DNA of 64,000 nucleotides from CBDBZL01 sp031399025 (GTDB lineage Bacteria > Pseudomonadota > Alphaproteobacteria > Sphingomonadales > Sphingomonadaceae). The notes under the pieces were generated by a model, which saw nothing but the letters and a program-made list of their open reading frames with translations, did no database searches and was not told the DNA's origin. The stretch spans positions 1 to 64,000 of the forward strand of contig JANNOJ010000068.1 in NCBI GenBank assembly GCA_031399025.1, given 5' to 3'. A program made the position numbers and the translations under genes. Shown piece after piece: positions 35,921 through 44,669 of the stretch; the first letter of the stretch is position 1, and each line of letters starts with the position of its first letter.

Positions 35921-36763
35921 ATGCGCACCACAATTCTTCTCGGCCTGGGCTCAGGCCTGATCACCCTGGCGATGACCTCTCCCGCCATGGCGCAAACCGA
36001 TGACGTGGCGGCCGAGTTCGACGGCCTCTACGTGGGCGGCGGCGTCGGCTACTCCATCAGGGGCAATGGCGACGATACCGTCGTGTTCGACACCGATCGG
36101 GACGGCGCCTTCGACGACACCGTCCGCACCGGCCCGGGTGCCGACGCGTTCTCCACCGACTTTTGCAACGGCGCTGCGCTCGGCGCCACCCGCGCAGCGG
36201 GCTGCGACAAGGAGCGCGGGGGCATCGATTATTTCGCGCGGTTGGGCTTCGACAAGCAGTTCGGCAATCTGGTGATCGGACTGGTCGGCGAAGTCGGCAA
36301 GTCGGAATTGAGCGACAGCATCACCGCTTATAGCACCACGCCGGCCAATTACGTATTCACGCGCGAGATCGACTGGAGCGCAGCTCTCCGCGCGCGGGCC
36401 GGCTTGGCGGCCGATCGCACGCTGTTTTACGCCACCGGCGGTGTTGCGCGGGCCGAACTCGAGCGCGATTTCTCCACCACTAACGCCGCCAACAGCTTCA
36501 CCCTGGTGGAGGATGGCAGCGACGTGTGGGGGTGGCAGGCCGGCGGCGGCGTGGAGCAGAAGATCGGCGAATCGTTCTCCATCCAGCTGGAATATCTCTA
36601 CAACCGCTACAATGATGACGGCAATTCCGTGGCCGTAGGCCCGGGCACTGCGCCCGCGACCAACCCGTTCTTGCTGGTCGATCCGACCGGCACCGACATG
36701 GCGCGCAGCAGCGACCGGTTCGACTTCCACTCGGTGCGCGCGGTGGCGGCGTTCCGCTTCTGA
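35921..36763 (+). CDS. Outer-membrane beta-barrel protein (Omp25/OmpA-barrel-like)
   Basis: 280 residues from the ATG of MRTTILLGLGSGLITLAM; signal peptide to AMAQ. Alternating strands such as DGLYVGGGVGYSIRG, GIDYFARLGFDKQFG, LRARAGLAADRTLFYATGG and IQLEYLYNRYNDDG end in FDFHSVRAVAAFRF, a terminal Phe as expected for outer-membrane barrels. It is an eight-stranded, surface-exposed porin-like protein of unknown specific role. The inserted stretch DTDRDGAFDDT looks like a calcium-binding loop (inference). Confidence 0.8.
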   Translation: MRTTILLGLGSGLITLAMTSPAMAQTDDVAAEFDGLYVGGGVGYSIRGNGDDTVVFDTDRDGAFDDTVRTGPGADAFSTDFCNGAALGATRAAGCDKERGGIDYFARLGFDKQFGNLVIGLVGEVGKSELSDSITAYSTTPANYVFTREIDWSAALRARAGLAADRTLFYATGGVARAELERDFSTTNAANSFTLVEDGSDVWGWQAGGGVEQKIGESFSIQLEYLYNRYNDDGNSVAVGPGTAPATNPFLLVDPTGTDMARSSDRFDFHSVRAVAAFRF

Positions 36764-36770
36764 TGCGGTG

Positions 36771-36808
36771 GGGGCCGGGGAGCAAGCGGTTGCCCGCTTC
36801 CCGGCCCC
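36771..36808. terminator. Strong hairpin between convergent genes, probable bidirectional terminator
   Basis: ggggccggggagcaagcgg, a loop ttg, then ccgcttcccggcccc, followed by gtttcatt on the plus strand. The arms pair almost throughout, with one bulge. It lies between the barrel gene and the NHL protein gene, which converge here. Confidence 0.65.
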
Positions 36809-36811
36809 GTT

Positions 36812-37996
36812 TCATTCCTCCAGGCCGGTGAACACGAAGCGCTGCACGCGCCGGCCGGTGTTCACCTCGGCGGTGTAGATGTTGCCCCGGCTGTCGACAT
36901 CCAGGCTGTGGAGCCAGATGAACTCGCCCGGATAACGGCCGTTCTTGCCGAAGCTGCCCAGGACCTCGTGCGTCTCGCGCAGGAGGATCCACACGCGCCC
37001 GTTCATCATGTCGGCGACGTAGACATAGGTGCCGTCAGGCGAGAAGCCCACGTCGGTGGCCGTGCGCGTGCCGCCGGTGCCGTCGCCGATGACGATGTCC
37101 TGGATGAACTCCACGCCGTCCTCGCGCTCGCGGAACAACTGGACGCGGTTATTGCGCCGATCGCAGATGTAGAGCGTGTTGTCGGGGCCGCGGACGACGC
37201 AATGGACGATATCGCCGTAGCTTTCGCTCGTCGGATCGGGTCCGCCATCGCCGGTGCTGGTCGCCTGGCTCTGGTCGAACGCGCCCTCGCGTACGGGCGC
37301 GGCTGGCGGGCGGCCGTAAGCGCCCCACACCTCGTCGAAGGCGAGCGTCTCGGGCGCGAAGCCGATCACCCGCTTGTTGATGTAGCCGTCCGACACCAGC
37401 ACCTCGTCGCCATCGGCGTTGGCGTCCGTGGGGTTGCCCAGGCACTCCTGCGATTCGTTACCCTCGGTGCAGCCGCGGCGGCCGATCTGGCGGATGAACT
37501 GGCCTTCGGGCGTGTAGTTGACGATGACGTGGTCGCCCTCGCCATTGCCGCCGATCCACAGCGTGCCCTCGTCGTCGACGTGGAGGCCGTGGACGTTGAC
37601 CGGCCATTGCGATTCGCCGTCGATCACCGGCGCGGTGAGCGAGCCGTCGAACTCGCCCACCAGGTTGCCGTCCTGGTCGAAGCGAAGCAAATGGCCGGGC
37701 ACGCGGCAGCAGGCGAGCGCCTGGGGCGGCTCGGTGGTGAGACCGATGTCGGTGGGGCCGAGCGAATTGGGCCGGTTGAGCACCCAGATCGTATCGTCGG
37801 GGGCCACCGCCACGCCGGGCGCCTGGCCGATCATCAGGTCTTCGGGCAGGCGTGGCCAGGCGGCGTCGGCCTTGAAGACCGGAAACGGCACCTCCCGGTT
37901 GGTGCGCGTGGTGGCCACGTCCACCAGCACGTCGGCCGCGGCGGGCGTTCCGGTGGCGATGAGCAGGGCCGCAAGGCCCAGGTAAGCGTAATGCAT
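36812..37996 (-). CDS. Secreted NHL-repeat (beta-propeller) protein
   Basis: 394 residues with a signal peptide (MHYAYLGLAALLIATGTPAAA) and NHL-like repeats, for example GVAVAPDDTIWVLNRPNS, GLHVDDEGTLWIGGNG, DNTLYICDRRNNRVQLF and SLDVDSRGNIYTAEVNTGRR. Such six-bladed propellers bind ligands or act as lyases or lactonases in the periplasm; no catalytic set can be assigned here. AAAGGAG precedes the ATG at 37996. Related proteins are often called peptidyl-alpha-hydroxyglycine lyase-like, but that activity is not supported by sequence alone. Confidence 0.8.
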   Translation of the reverse strand: MHYAYLGLAALLIATGTPAAADVLVDVATTRTNREVPFPVFKADAAWPRLPEDLMIGQAPGVAVAPDDTIWVLNRPNSLGPTDIGLTTEPPQALACCRVPGHLLRFDQDGNLVGEFDGSLTAPVIDGESQWPVNVHGLHVDDEGTLWIGGNGEGDHVIVNYTPEGQFIRQIGRRGCTEGNESQECLGNPTDANADGDEVLVSDGYINKRVIGFAPETLAFDEVWGAYGRPPAAPVREGAFDQSQATSTGDGGPDPTSESYGDIVHCVVRGPDNTLYICDRRNNRVQLFREREDGVEFIQDIVIGDGTGGTRTATDVGFSPDGTYVYVADMMNGRVWILLRETHEVLGSFGKNGRYPGEFIWLHSLDVDSRGNIYTAEVNTGRRVQRFVFTGLEE

Positions 37997-38016
37997 GGCT
38001 CTCCTTTCCATTCGTC

Positions 38017-38433
38017 TCATGCGCTGAGGCTCTCGATCACGCGTGGCAGCGCCTCGGTATAGCGGAAACGTCTTCCAGCCGGCCGGTGCTGACCCGCGAA
38101 AACTGCGTCCACGGGCCGCAGGCGCCGCGGATCATCACGCCCTGGCTGGCCATCGCCGCGCGCACGGCCTGGGCATCGGGCACTTCGACATAAACCAAGT
38201 TGGTCTGGCTCGGCGGCGCGGCGAGACCGGCGCTGGCGACCGCCGCCAGGATCATCTCGCGCCGCTCCAGGATCATCGCCCGTGTGGACCAGCGCGATTC
38301 GCTCGTCGAAGGCCGCCGCCCCGCCCGATGCCTCCAGCCGGGCCTGGCGGGCGAGCTCCTGCGCCGAAGCGGCGGCCGCCAGCCCGGCGGCGCCGGCCGC
38401 CCCGGCGATGAAGGTCCTGCGCATTAGATCCAT
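38017..38433 (-). pseudogene. Tat-signal aminotransferase (HisC-like) remnant with internal deletion and two frameshifts
   Basis: The frame from ATG 38433 starts with a twin-arginine signal (MRRTFIAGAAGAAGLAAAASA) and ELARQARLEASGGAAAFDERIALVHT. The reading then shifts (near 38285) to MILERREMILAAVASAGLAA, PSQTNLVYVEVPD and TQFSRVSTGRLEDV, the C-terminal third of histidinol-phosphate-type aminotransferases. Near 38065 it shifts back to RYTEALPRVIESLSA. About 200 residues of the PLP-binding core are missing. The gene start overlaps the stop of the TauE/SafE gene, so it was once in its operon. Confidence 0.65.
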
Positions 38434-39272
38434 GGCGTTCGTTCCCCCTGTTGCCAGCTGTTGGCGATCATCGTCACCCCGACCACGGCGAGATAAAGCC
38501 CGAACACCAGCCGCAGCAGCCGCGGGCTCAACCGGTGCGCGGTGGCGACGCCAAGCGGCGCCAGCAGCACCGAGGTGACGATGATCGCCACCGCCGCGGG
38601 GAGGTTGACGTAACCCAGCGAGCCCCAGGGCAGCCGCGGTTGATCGAGGCCGATGAGCATGAAGCCCAGCGTTCCTGGCAGCGCTATGATCGCGCCCATG
38701 CCCGACGCGGTGCCGATCGCCCGGTGGATCGAAGTGCCGCACAGCGTCATCACCACGGTGGTAATCACCCCGCCGCCGATCCCCAGCAGGGCCGAAAGCA
38801 GTCCGAGGCCGCCTGCCAGGCTGATCCGCGCGACGCCGCCCGGCATCGCGGTAAGCAAATGCCTCTCATGCAGGCGCGGCGCGAGGAAATGGACCGCGAA
38901 CGGCAGCACGCCCACCCCGAAGATCAGCGCGAGCGCATCGCTGGAGATGCGGTCGGCGACCAGCGCGCCAAGCCCGGTGCCCAGCACCACCCAGGGCGCC
39001 CAGCTCCTGAGCATGGCGAAATCCACCGCCCCGCGGGCCGCATGGCTGCTGACCGAGCGCAACGAGGTGAAGATGATCGTCGCCAGCGAAGTGCCCACCG
39101 CGATGTGCGTGACATCTGCCGCTCCGGCACCCAGCAGCGGCAGCAACAGGACCAGCGCGGGCACGACCACGAAGCCGCCACCGATCCCGAACATGCCGCC
39201 GGCAAACCCGGCTGCAGCGCCCGCCGCGAGCAGCGCCACCAGTGACCAGAGGTAAGGAACGTCCCCGTTCAC
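38424..39272 (-). CDS. Sulfite exporter TauE/SafE family permease
   Basis: 282 residues, starting at GTG 39272, with eight or so helices and the two family repeats GMFGIGGGFVVVPALVLL and LLGIGGGVITTVVMTL. Members move sulfite, sulfonates or related anions across the inner membrane; the substrate here is unknown. Its stop overlaps the start of the aminotransferase remnant downstream. Confidence 0.88.
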   Translation of the reverse strand: MNGDVPYLWSLVALLAAGAAAGFAGGMFGIGGGFVVVPALVLLLPLLGAGAADVTHIAVGTSLATIIFTSLRSVSSHAARGAVDFAMLRSWAPWVVLGTGLGALVADRISSDALALIFGVGVLPFAVHFLAPRLHERHLLTAMPGGVARISLAGGLGLLSALLGIGGGVITTVVMTLCGTSIHRAIGTASGMGAIIALPGTLGFMLIGLDQPRLPWGSLGYVNLPAAVAIIVTSVLLAPLGVATAHRLSPRLLRLVFGLYLAVVGVTMIANSWQQGERTPWI

Positions 39273-39399
39273 CCGACAATTATACCGCAGTGCAGCGCGG
39301 AAGCCAGTCGCAATCGGCCATCGGGGTTTGTGGCCATTGTGGCAGATGGTGCCGCTTGGTGTACATTCGTGCCCGGGCGTGGTGTAGCGCCGCAGGGTG

Positions 39400-39424
39400 G
39401 GAACCTGAACGTGTGTTAAGGGTT
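39400..39424 (+). promoter_or_regulatory. Possible EcfG-type general-stress promoter (GGAAC-N16-GGTT)
   Basis: GGAAC at 39400-39404, a 16-base spacer, then GGTT at 39421-39424. The consensus for the alphaproteobacterial general-stress sigma factor EcfG is GGAAC-N16/17-CGTT. It is 140-200 bases upstream of the glycosyltransferase operon and points towards it. The -10 has G instead of C in the first position, so confidence is limited. Confidence 0.4.
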
Positions 39425-39604
39425 ACCAATGAACGACTTGCCGGCATTGTCCGCACCTTATTGTTGGGCGAATGACCAGCGATCGTCCTGTCCGGAACAA
39501 ATAGCTTGAGCGAATCGCTGCTACATGATGCATTGCAACAAAACTCGCTTTGATCGGGAATTGTGGGGGCAACAAGCGGCACACAGATGGGAGCCCACTT
39601 CACG

Positions 39605-41968
39605 ATGACCCTTGTCGCGGGCCGCCAGCCGCCAGCCAGGACACCCACCGGGCCAACCCCGCCGCTCACCGGCATCCGCGAATTGTTCGGATTCGCCGAA
39701 GGGCGTCTCAGCCGGCGCCGCGTCGCCCTCATCGGCACGTTCACGCCGCGCAAATGCGGCATCGCGACCTTCACCGCCGACATCGTCGAACGGTTGCGCG
39801 AGTTCGAGCCCAGGTTCGACATCGACGTGTATGCGCTCGATGATCCCACCCAGTCGCTGAGCTATGAAGGGATTGCAGGAACGATCGATTGCGGCGACCC
39901 GGCAAGCTACGCGCAAGCCGCCCAGCGGATCAACGAAAGCGGCGCCGATGCGGTCTGGCTGCATCACGAATACGGCATCTTCGGCGGCCCGGACGGGGCG
40001 ATGGTGCTGGGCTTCGTCGACCGCCTGGCCGCCCCCCTCATCCTCACCGCGCATACCGTGCTCGGCGATCCGAGCGACAACCAGCGCGCCATCCTCAGCC
40101 ACCTCATCGCCCGCGCCACCCGGATCATGGTGATGAGCCGCCATGCGCGCGACCTGTTGGCTGAACGCTACCATGCCCCGCACGAGATCCTGCGGATCAT
40201 CGAGCACGGCGCGCCCGACCGCCCCTTTGGCCGGCAGATGGAGTTCAAGCAGCGGCTGGGCCTGGCCGGCTGCAACGTGCTGATGACCTTCGGCCTGCTC
40301 GGCCCGGGCAAGGGGATCGAGCACGCGATCCGCGCCATGCCCGCGGTCATCGAGCGGCATCCCGAGACGATCTACCGGATCGTCGGCGCCACCCACCCCA
40401 ATTTGGTCGCGCACGAAGGCGAGGCCTATCGCGACAAGCTCAAGGAGCTGGCTGCAACGCTGGGCGTGGCCGAGCATATCCAGTGGGAGAACCGCTTCCT
40501 TGACGGCGAGGAACTGCTCGACCAGCTCGAAGCCTGCGATATCTACCTCACGCCCTACCTCAATCTCCAGCAATCGACCTCGGGAACGCTCAGCTATGCG
40601 GTGGCGCTGGGCAAGGCGGTGGTCTCCACGCCTTACGTCCACGCCCGCGAGCTGCTCGCCGATGGCGTGGGCCGGATGATCGAGCCGGACAGCGCCGCGG
40701 CGGTCGCCGAGGCCGTGATCGCGCTGCTCGACGATCGAGCCGAGCTCGAGGCGGTCCAGCGCCGCGCTTACGCCAAAGGTCGCGAGACGATCTGGCCTTG
40801 TTTCGCCCAGGCCTCGGCGCGGCTGATCGAGGAATCGGTCGCGCCTTTCGCGAGCCCGATACCGGTGACCGCCACGCCGAGCCTTTCCGCGGTGTTCGAT
40901 CTATCCGATTCCACGGGCATCCTCCAGCACGCTATCGGCATCGTACCCGATCGGCGCCACGGCTACTGCCTCGACGACAACGCCCGCGCGCTGATGCTGA
41001 TGAATCTGGCCGCCGGCCTCTCCGACAAGGAGCGCAACGCCCGCGCGGCCGTCTATGCCGCGTTCGTCCAGCATGCCTGGAACGAGGAGGTCAAGGCATT
41101 CCGCAACTTCATGACCTTCGAGCGGACTTGGTGCGAGGATTCCGGCTCGGAAGACGCCAATGGCCGGGCGCTGTGGGCGTTGGGCCACACCATGGAGCAC
41201 GCGCCCGACGCCAGCTTGCGCGAATGGGCCGGCCGGTGGTTCGATACCGCCGCGCCGCATTGCGCCAGCTTCGGCTCGCCGCGCGCCATCGCCTTCACCA
41301 TGCTCGGCGCCGCGGCCGCGCTTCGCGCCCGGCCGGATCATGGCGCCTCGCGCGTGCAGCTGCGCCAGGGCGGCGACTTCCTCGAACGCCTGCTCGGCGG
41401 CGCGCGGCGGCCCGATTGGGCGTGGTTCGAAACCGTCCTCGGCTACGACAACCCGCGCCTGTCGCAGGCGCTGATCGAAGCGGGTGCGGTGCTCGGCCAT
41501 GCGCCGTTTACCCGCGCGGGCCTCGAAACGCTGGAGTGGATCGCCGGCCAGCAGATCGCCGCCAGCGGCAACTTCCGGCCGATCGGCTCGGATACGTTCG
41601 GCAAGGCGCGCGCGCACCTGCCGTTCGACCAGCAGCCGCTTGAGGCGCAAGCGGCGATCGAGGGCGCGCGGGCGGCTTATCTCGCTACCGGTGATCGCCG
41701 GTGGCTCGATCATGCGCTGGCCGCCTGGAACTGGTTCTTCGGCGCCAACGATCGCGGCGTGGTGATCGCCGAACTGGCCACGGGCCGCTGCCGTGACGGC
41801 ATCAATCCGCGCGGAGCGAACGCGAATTGCGGAGCCGAATCGATACTTGCTTTCCATCTTGGTCATTATTCGCTGATAGGCCTTGCGGGGGCCATTCAGG
41901 GCGATTCGACGGGAGATGGGCTTGGCAAGCCGGAAGATAAAACCAGAAAACTCGTTGCGTATCCTTGA
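39605..41968 (+). CDS. GT4 glycosyltransferase fused to a C-terminal alpha/alpha-barrel domain
   Basis: 787 residues (earlier in-frame starts at 39563 and 39587 are possible). Residues about 30-410 are a GT-B glycosyltransferase of family 4: VALIGTFTPRKCGIATFTAD, HHEYGIFGG, EHGAPDRPF, LGPGKGIEHAIRAMP, and the donor-binding stretch STSGTLSYAVALGKAVVST. Residues about 430-780 form a six-hairpin-type domain (RHGYCLDDNARALMLMNLA, ALWALGHTMEH) of the kind that binds or trims glycans. It probably transfers a mannosyl or glucosyl unit from a nucleotide sugar. It heads an operon with a GH130 enzyme and phosphomannose isomerase, which points to mannose chemistry. Confidence 0.8.
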   Translation: MTLVAGRQPPARTPTGPTPPLTGIRELFGFAEGRLSRRRVALIGTFTPRKCGIATFTADIVERLREFEPRFDIDVYALDDPTQSLSYEGIAGTIDCGDPASYAQAAQRINESGADAVWLHHEYGIFGGPDGAMVLGFVDRLAAPLILTAHTVLGDPSDNQRAILSHLIARATRIMVMSRHARDLLAERYHAPHEILRIIEHGAPDRPFGRQMEFKQRLGLAGCNVLMTFGLLGPGKGIEHAIRAMPAVIERHPETIYRIVGATHPNLVAHEGEAYRDKLKELAATLGVAEHIQWENRFLDGEELLDQLEACDIYLTPYLNLQQSTSGTLSYAVALGKAVVSTPYVHARELLADGVGRMIEPDSAAAVAEAVIALLDDRAELEAVQRRAYAKGRETIWPCFAQASARLIEESVAPFASPIPVTATPSLSAVFDLSDSTGILQHAIGIVPDRRHGYCLDDNARALMLMNLAAGLSDKERNARAAVYAAFVQHAWNEEVKAFRNFMTFERTWCEDSGSEDANGRALWALGHTMEHAPDASLREWAGRWFDTAAPHCASFGSPRAIAFTMLGAAAALRARPDHGASRVQLRQGGDFLERLLGGARRPDWAWFETVLGYDNPRLSQALIEAGAVLGHAPFTRAGLETLEWIAGQQIAASGNFRPIGSDTFGKARAHLPFDQQPLEAQAAIEGARAAYLATGDRRWLDHALAAWNWFFGANDRGVVIAELATGRCRDGINPRGANANCGAESILAFHLGHYSLIGLAGAIQGDSTGDGLGKPEDKTRKLVAYP

Positions 41969-43244
41969 GACCCGGCTGCATGCCGATCCCTCGCGTGTGG
42001 TGCTGCGGCCGTTCCACCTGGGCTGGCAGGCCAAGAACGCGCCGGGCGGGCGGGCGCAGAAACTCGTTGACGACATCCTCGCCCTGTCCGAAGAAAGTGT
42101 CGCGATCGAATACGCCAAGGTGCTGCGCGACTTCGACGAGCGGCACTGGCAGATCGAGCAGATGTTCGAGCACCGTTTCTCCGAGGTGGAAACCTCGCTG
42201 GAACTGCCCGAGAACGGCTTCTCGCCCGCGCGGCGGCAGCTGATCGGCGCCTATTTCTGCCACGAGTACACCTACGCCGCCGCGGCGTTGATGAACCCCT
42301 CCATCGTCCCCCACCCCGACCAGAGCGGGTGCCGCGGGGGTTCGCTGCGCTTCGTCATGAGCCTGCGCGCGGTCGGCGAAGGGCACATCAGCTCGATCGC
42401 CTTCCGTGAGGGGATCGCGCACACCGACGGCAATTTCGAGCTGTGGCCGCAAAGCGCCTTCGCCACCGCGGTAGAGCTCGACGATACGGCGCAATCGAGC
42501 TGCGACGAATGCGTCAGCGTCCACCGCCACCCAGACAGTTCGCTGTCCAACACCGTCATCTTCCCGATCACCGAACAGCAGGCCAATGGCCTGGAAGACC
42601 TGCGGCTGGTGCGCTTCGACCACGGCGGCGCCGGGCGGGAAGAGGATTTCGAGTGGATCGGCACCTATACCGCCTATTCGGGTCGCTCGATCCGGCCCGA
42701 GCTGCTGCGCACCCGCGATTTCCGCAGTTTCAACCTCGAGCCCATGTTCGGCCGCGCGGCGCGCAACAAGGGCATGGCGCTGTTCCCGGAAAAGATCGGC
42801 AACAGATACGCGATGGTCGGGCGGCAGGACGGCAAGAACCTGTTCCTGCTCACCTCCGACCGGTTGAGCAATTGGGACGACGAGGGCGTGCTCTTGATGG
42901 AGCCCAAATTTCCCTGGGAGTTCATCCAGATCGGCAATTGCGGCAGCCCGATCCGCACCGATGCCGGGTGGCTGGTGTTCCTCCACGGCGTGGGGCCGAT
43001 GCGCAAATACGCGCTGGGTGCCGCGCTGCTCGACCTGGACGAGCCTGCCAAGGTCATCGCCCGCGCCAGCGAGCCGGTGCTCACCGCCCTCGATGCCGAC
43101 CGTAGCGGCTATGTCCCCAACGTGATCTATACCTGCGGCGCCTTGAAAGTGGGCGATCGGCTGCTCATCCCTTATGGCATATCCGACAGCGCGGTGGGTT
43201 TCGCCACCATCCCCATCGAGGATCTGCTCGACCTGCTGTCCTAG
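41916..43244 (+). CDS. GH130-family glycoside phosphorylase/hydrolase
   Basis: 442 residues. GH130 enzymes cleave beta-mannosides, mostly by phosphorolysis. Blocks seen: VVLRPFHLGWQ at the start, NGLEDLRLVRF (family ED-R box), SGYVPNVIYTCGALKVGDR and LLIPYGISDSAVGFATIP at the end. The ATG at 41916 has GGGAG upstream and overlaps the glycosyltransferase end by 53 bases, so the two are co-translated; a TTG at 41883 is also open. Whether it is a phosphorylase or a hydrolase depends on residues I cannot assign with certainty. Likely partner of GT4 in making or recycling a mannoside. Confidence 0.8.
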   Translation: MGLASRKIKPENSLRILETRLHADPSRVVLRPFHLGWQAKNAPGGRAQKLVDDILALSEESVAIEYAKVLRDFDERHWQIEQMFEHRFSEVETSLELPENGFSPARRQLIGAYFCHEYTYAAAALMNPSIVPHPDQSGCRGGSLRFVMSLRAVGEGHISSIAFREGIAHTDGNFELWPQSAFATAVELDDTAQSSCDECVSVHRHPDSSLSNTVIFPITEQQANGLEDLRLVRFDHGGAGREEDFEWIGTYTAYSGRSIRPELLRTRDFRSFNLEPMFGRAARNKGMALFPEKIGNRYAMVGRQDGKNLFLLTSDRLSNWDDEGVLLMEPKFPWEFIQIGNCGSPIRTDAGWLVFLHGVGPMRKYALGAALLDLDEPAKVIARASEPVLTALDADRSGYVPNVIYTCGALKVGDRLLIPYGISDSAVGFATIPIEDLLDLLS

Positions 43245-43270
43245 ACCTGTTGCAGGAGACGCTTGGCCCG

Positions 43271-44092
43271 ATGCTGCTGCCGACCAAAACCGTGGAGAAG
43301 CCCTGGGGGCGCGATGTCCTGCCCGCGCCGTTCGTGGCGCCGGCCGGCCAGCGCATCGGCGAAATCTGGTTCGAGCCGCCCGCCGAGCTGCCCGAGCTGC
43401 TGGTCAAGTACCTGTTCACCAGCGAGAAGCTGTCGGTCCAGTGCCATCCCTCGGACGCGCAGACGCAGGCCAAAGGCATGGGCAAGCAGGGCAAGGAGGA
43501 ATGTTGGCTGGTGATCGATGCCGAGCCGGGCGCGACGCTGGGGATCGGGTTCGACCGGCCGCTGAGCGCCGAGGAGATGCGCAGCGCGGCGCTCGACGGC
43601 TCGATCGAGGACCTGCTCACCTGGCACGAAGTGGTGCCGGGCGACTTCTTCTACATCCCGGCCAACACCGTCCACGCCATCGGCGCCGGTTGCTCGATCA
43701 TCGAAATCCAGCAGAACAGCGACATCACCTACCGCCTCTACGATTACGGCCGCCCGCGCGAGTTGCATCTGGACGAGGGCATCGCGGTGGCCAAGGGGGA
43801 GCCCTACGACATGGGCCGCCACCAGATCGTGCCCGAACATGGCGCGCGCTTGCTGGTGGATGGGCCCTATTTCAGGCTGGATTTCATTTCCGGCGAAGCG
43901 CCGGAGGATCTCTTGCGGCGCTACTCGGGCCCGCTGCTCGTCATCCCTCGCGCAGGCCCGGCGACGATCGGGGATCAGGAAAAGGTCCGACCAGGCGAAT
44001 GCGCGCTGGCGGCTTCGCTGGCGGCGGTCTCGTTCGATCCCAACGGCAGCTGTCTCATCGCCCAACCGACCCATTGTTCGCCCGGAAATTGA
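43271..44092 (+). CDS. manA: Mannose-6-phosphate isomerase, class I (short form)
   Basis: 273 residues of the small type I phosphomannose isomerase. PWGRD and VKYLFTSEKLSVQCHPSD carry the first zinc histidine; KEECWLVI and ANTVHAIGAGCSIIEIQQ the others. It links fructose-6-P with mannose-6-P, the entry to GDP-mannose. The ATG at 43271 lies behind AGGAGACG; a TTG at 43250 would add seven residues. It follows the GH130 gene by 26 bases in the same operon. Confidence 0.88.
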   Translation: MLLPTKTVEKPWGRDVLPAPFVAPAGQRIGEIWFEPPAELPELLVKYLFTSEKLSVQCHPSDAQTQAKGMGKQGKEECWLVIDAEPGATLGIGFDRPLSAEEMRSAALDGSIEDLLTWHEVVPGDFFYIPANTVHAIGAGCSIIEIQQNSDITYRLYDYGRPRELHLDEGIAVAKGEPYDMGRHQIVPEHGARLLVDGPYFRLDFISGEAPEDLLRRYSGPLLVIPRAGPATIGDQEKVRPGECALAASLAAVSFDPNGSCLIAQPTHCSPGN

Positions 44093-44669
44093 CCCGATTA
44101 CCGTAGTTTCCCAGCACTGCTTCGGCAGATCGTGGCGCGATGGGTCTACGCGCGGCGTCGGCGGTGTGGAGATGACGGTTGGGGTGGTTTGGCGAGGCGC
44201 GCGCCGGTGGCTGGCCTGATCGCCCGCGGGCCGGGTCGCGGTGGCGGACCGGCGTCAGCGGGAACGCGCGCGGTCGGCGACGGCGTGGAGCCTCGTGCCG
44301 CGACCGCCTCGGCTAACTCCGATCGCCTGGAAGTGCGCCCCCGTTTTCCGCCCGCAGCCGAGCGGCGCGCCCCTCCATGCGTGCGGTCTGGCAACATCTC
44401 GGCGGCGCCCCCGCGCGGCTTGTCCGGCAGCAGCGCCAAGCGCGCCCACTGCCTCACCGAACCAAAACTCGCCGCCATCCCAAGCCCCCGATAACCTGCA
44501 AGCTTCGCTTGCGCTTCCGCCCGATCGCGCATCCGGTCTATCGGCGCCAGCGCTAACGGGCCGCCAACCAGCGTCTGAACCAACCTCCGGTTTCACGGCG
44601 CGCTCGGAGCGACTTGAGTGATGGACCTGGCCAGACCGCGGTCGCGAGGATTCAGCTGCGTCGGCGCGA
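44093..44669. other. Intergenic region, no gene recognised
   Basis: About 580 bases between manA and the convergent NnrU gene. The minus-strand frame 44146-44583 is open for 145 codons (MVQTLVGGPLALAPIDRM) and turns into an Arg/Pro-rich low-complexity tail. I know no family for it, and its third-position GC is lower than that of real genes nearby. It may be a remnant. Confidence 0.4.

Noticed and set aside
44146..44583. 145-codon minus-strand frame between manA and NnrU
   Set aside because: Weak third-position bias, low-complexity tail, no ribosome site and no family; kept only as a note on the gap.
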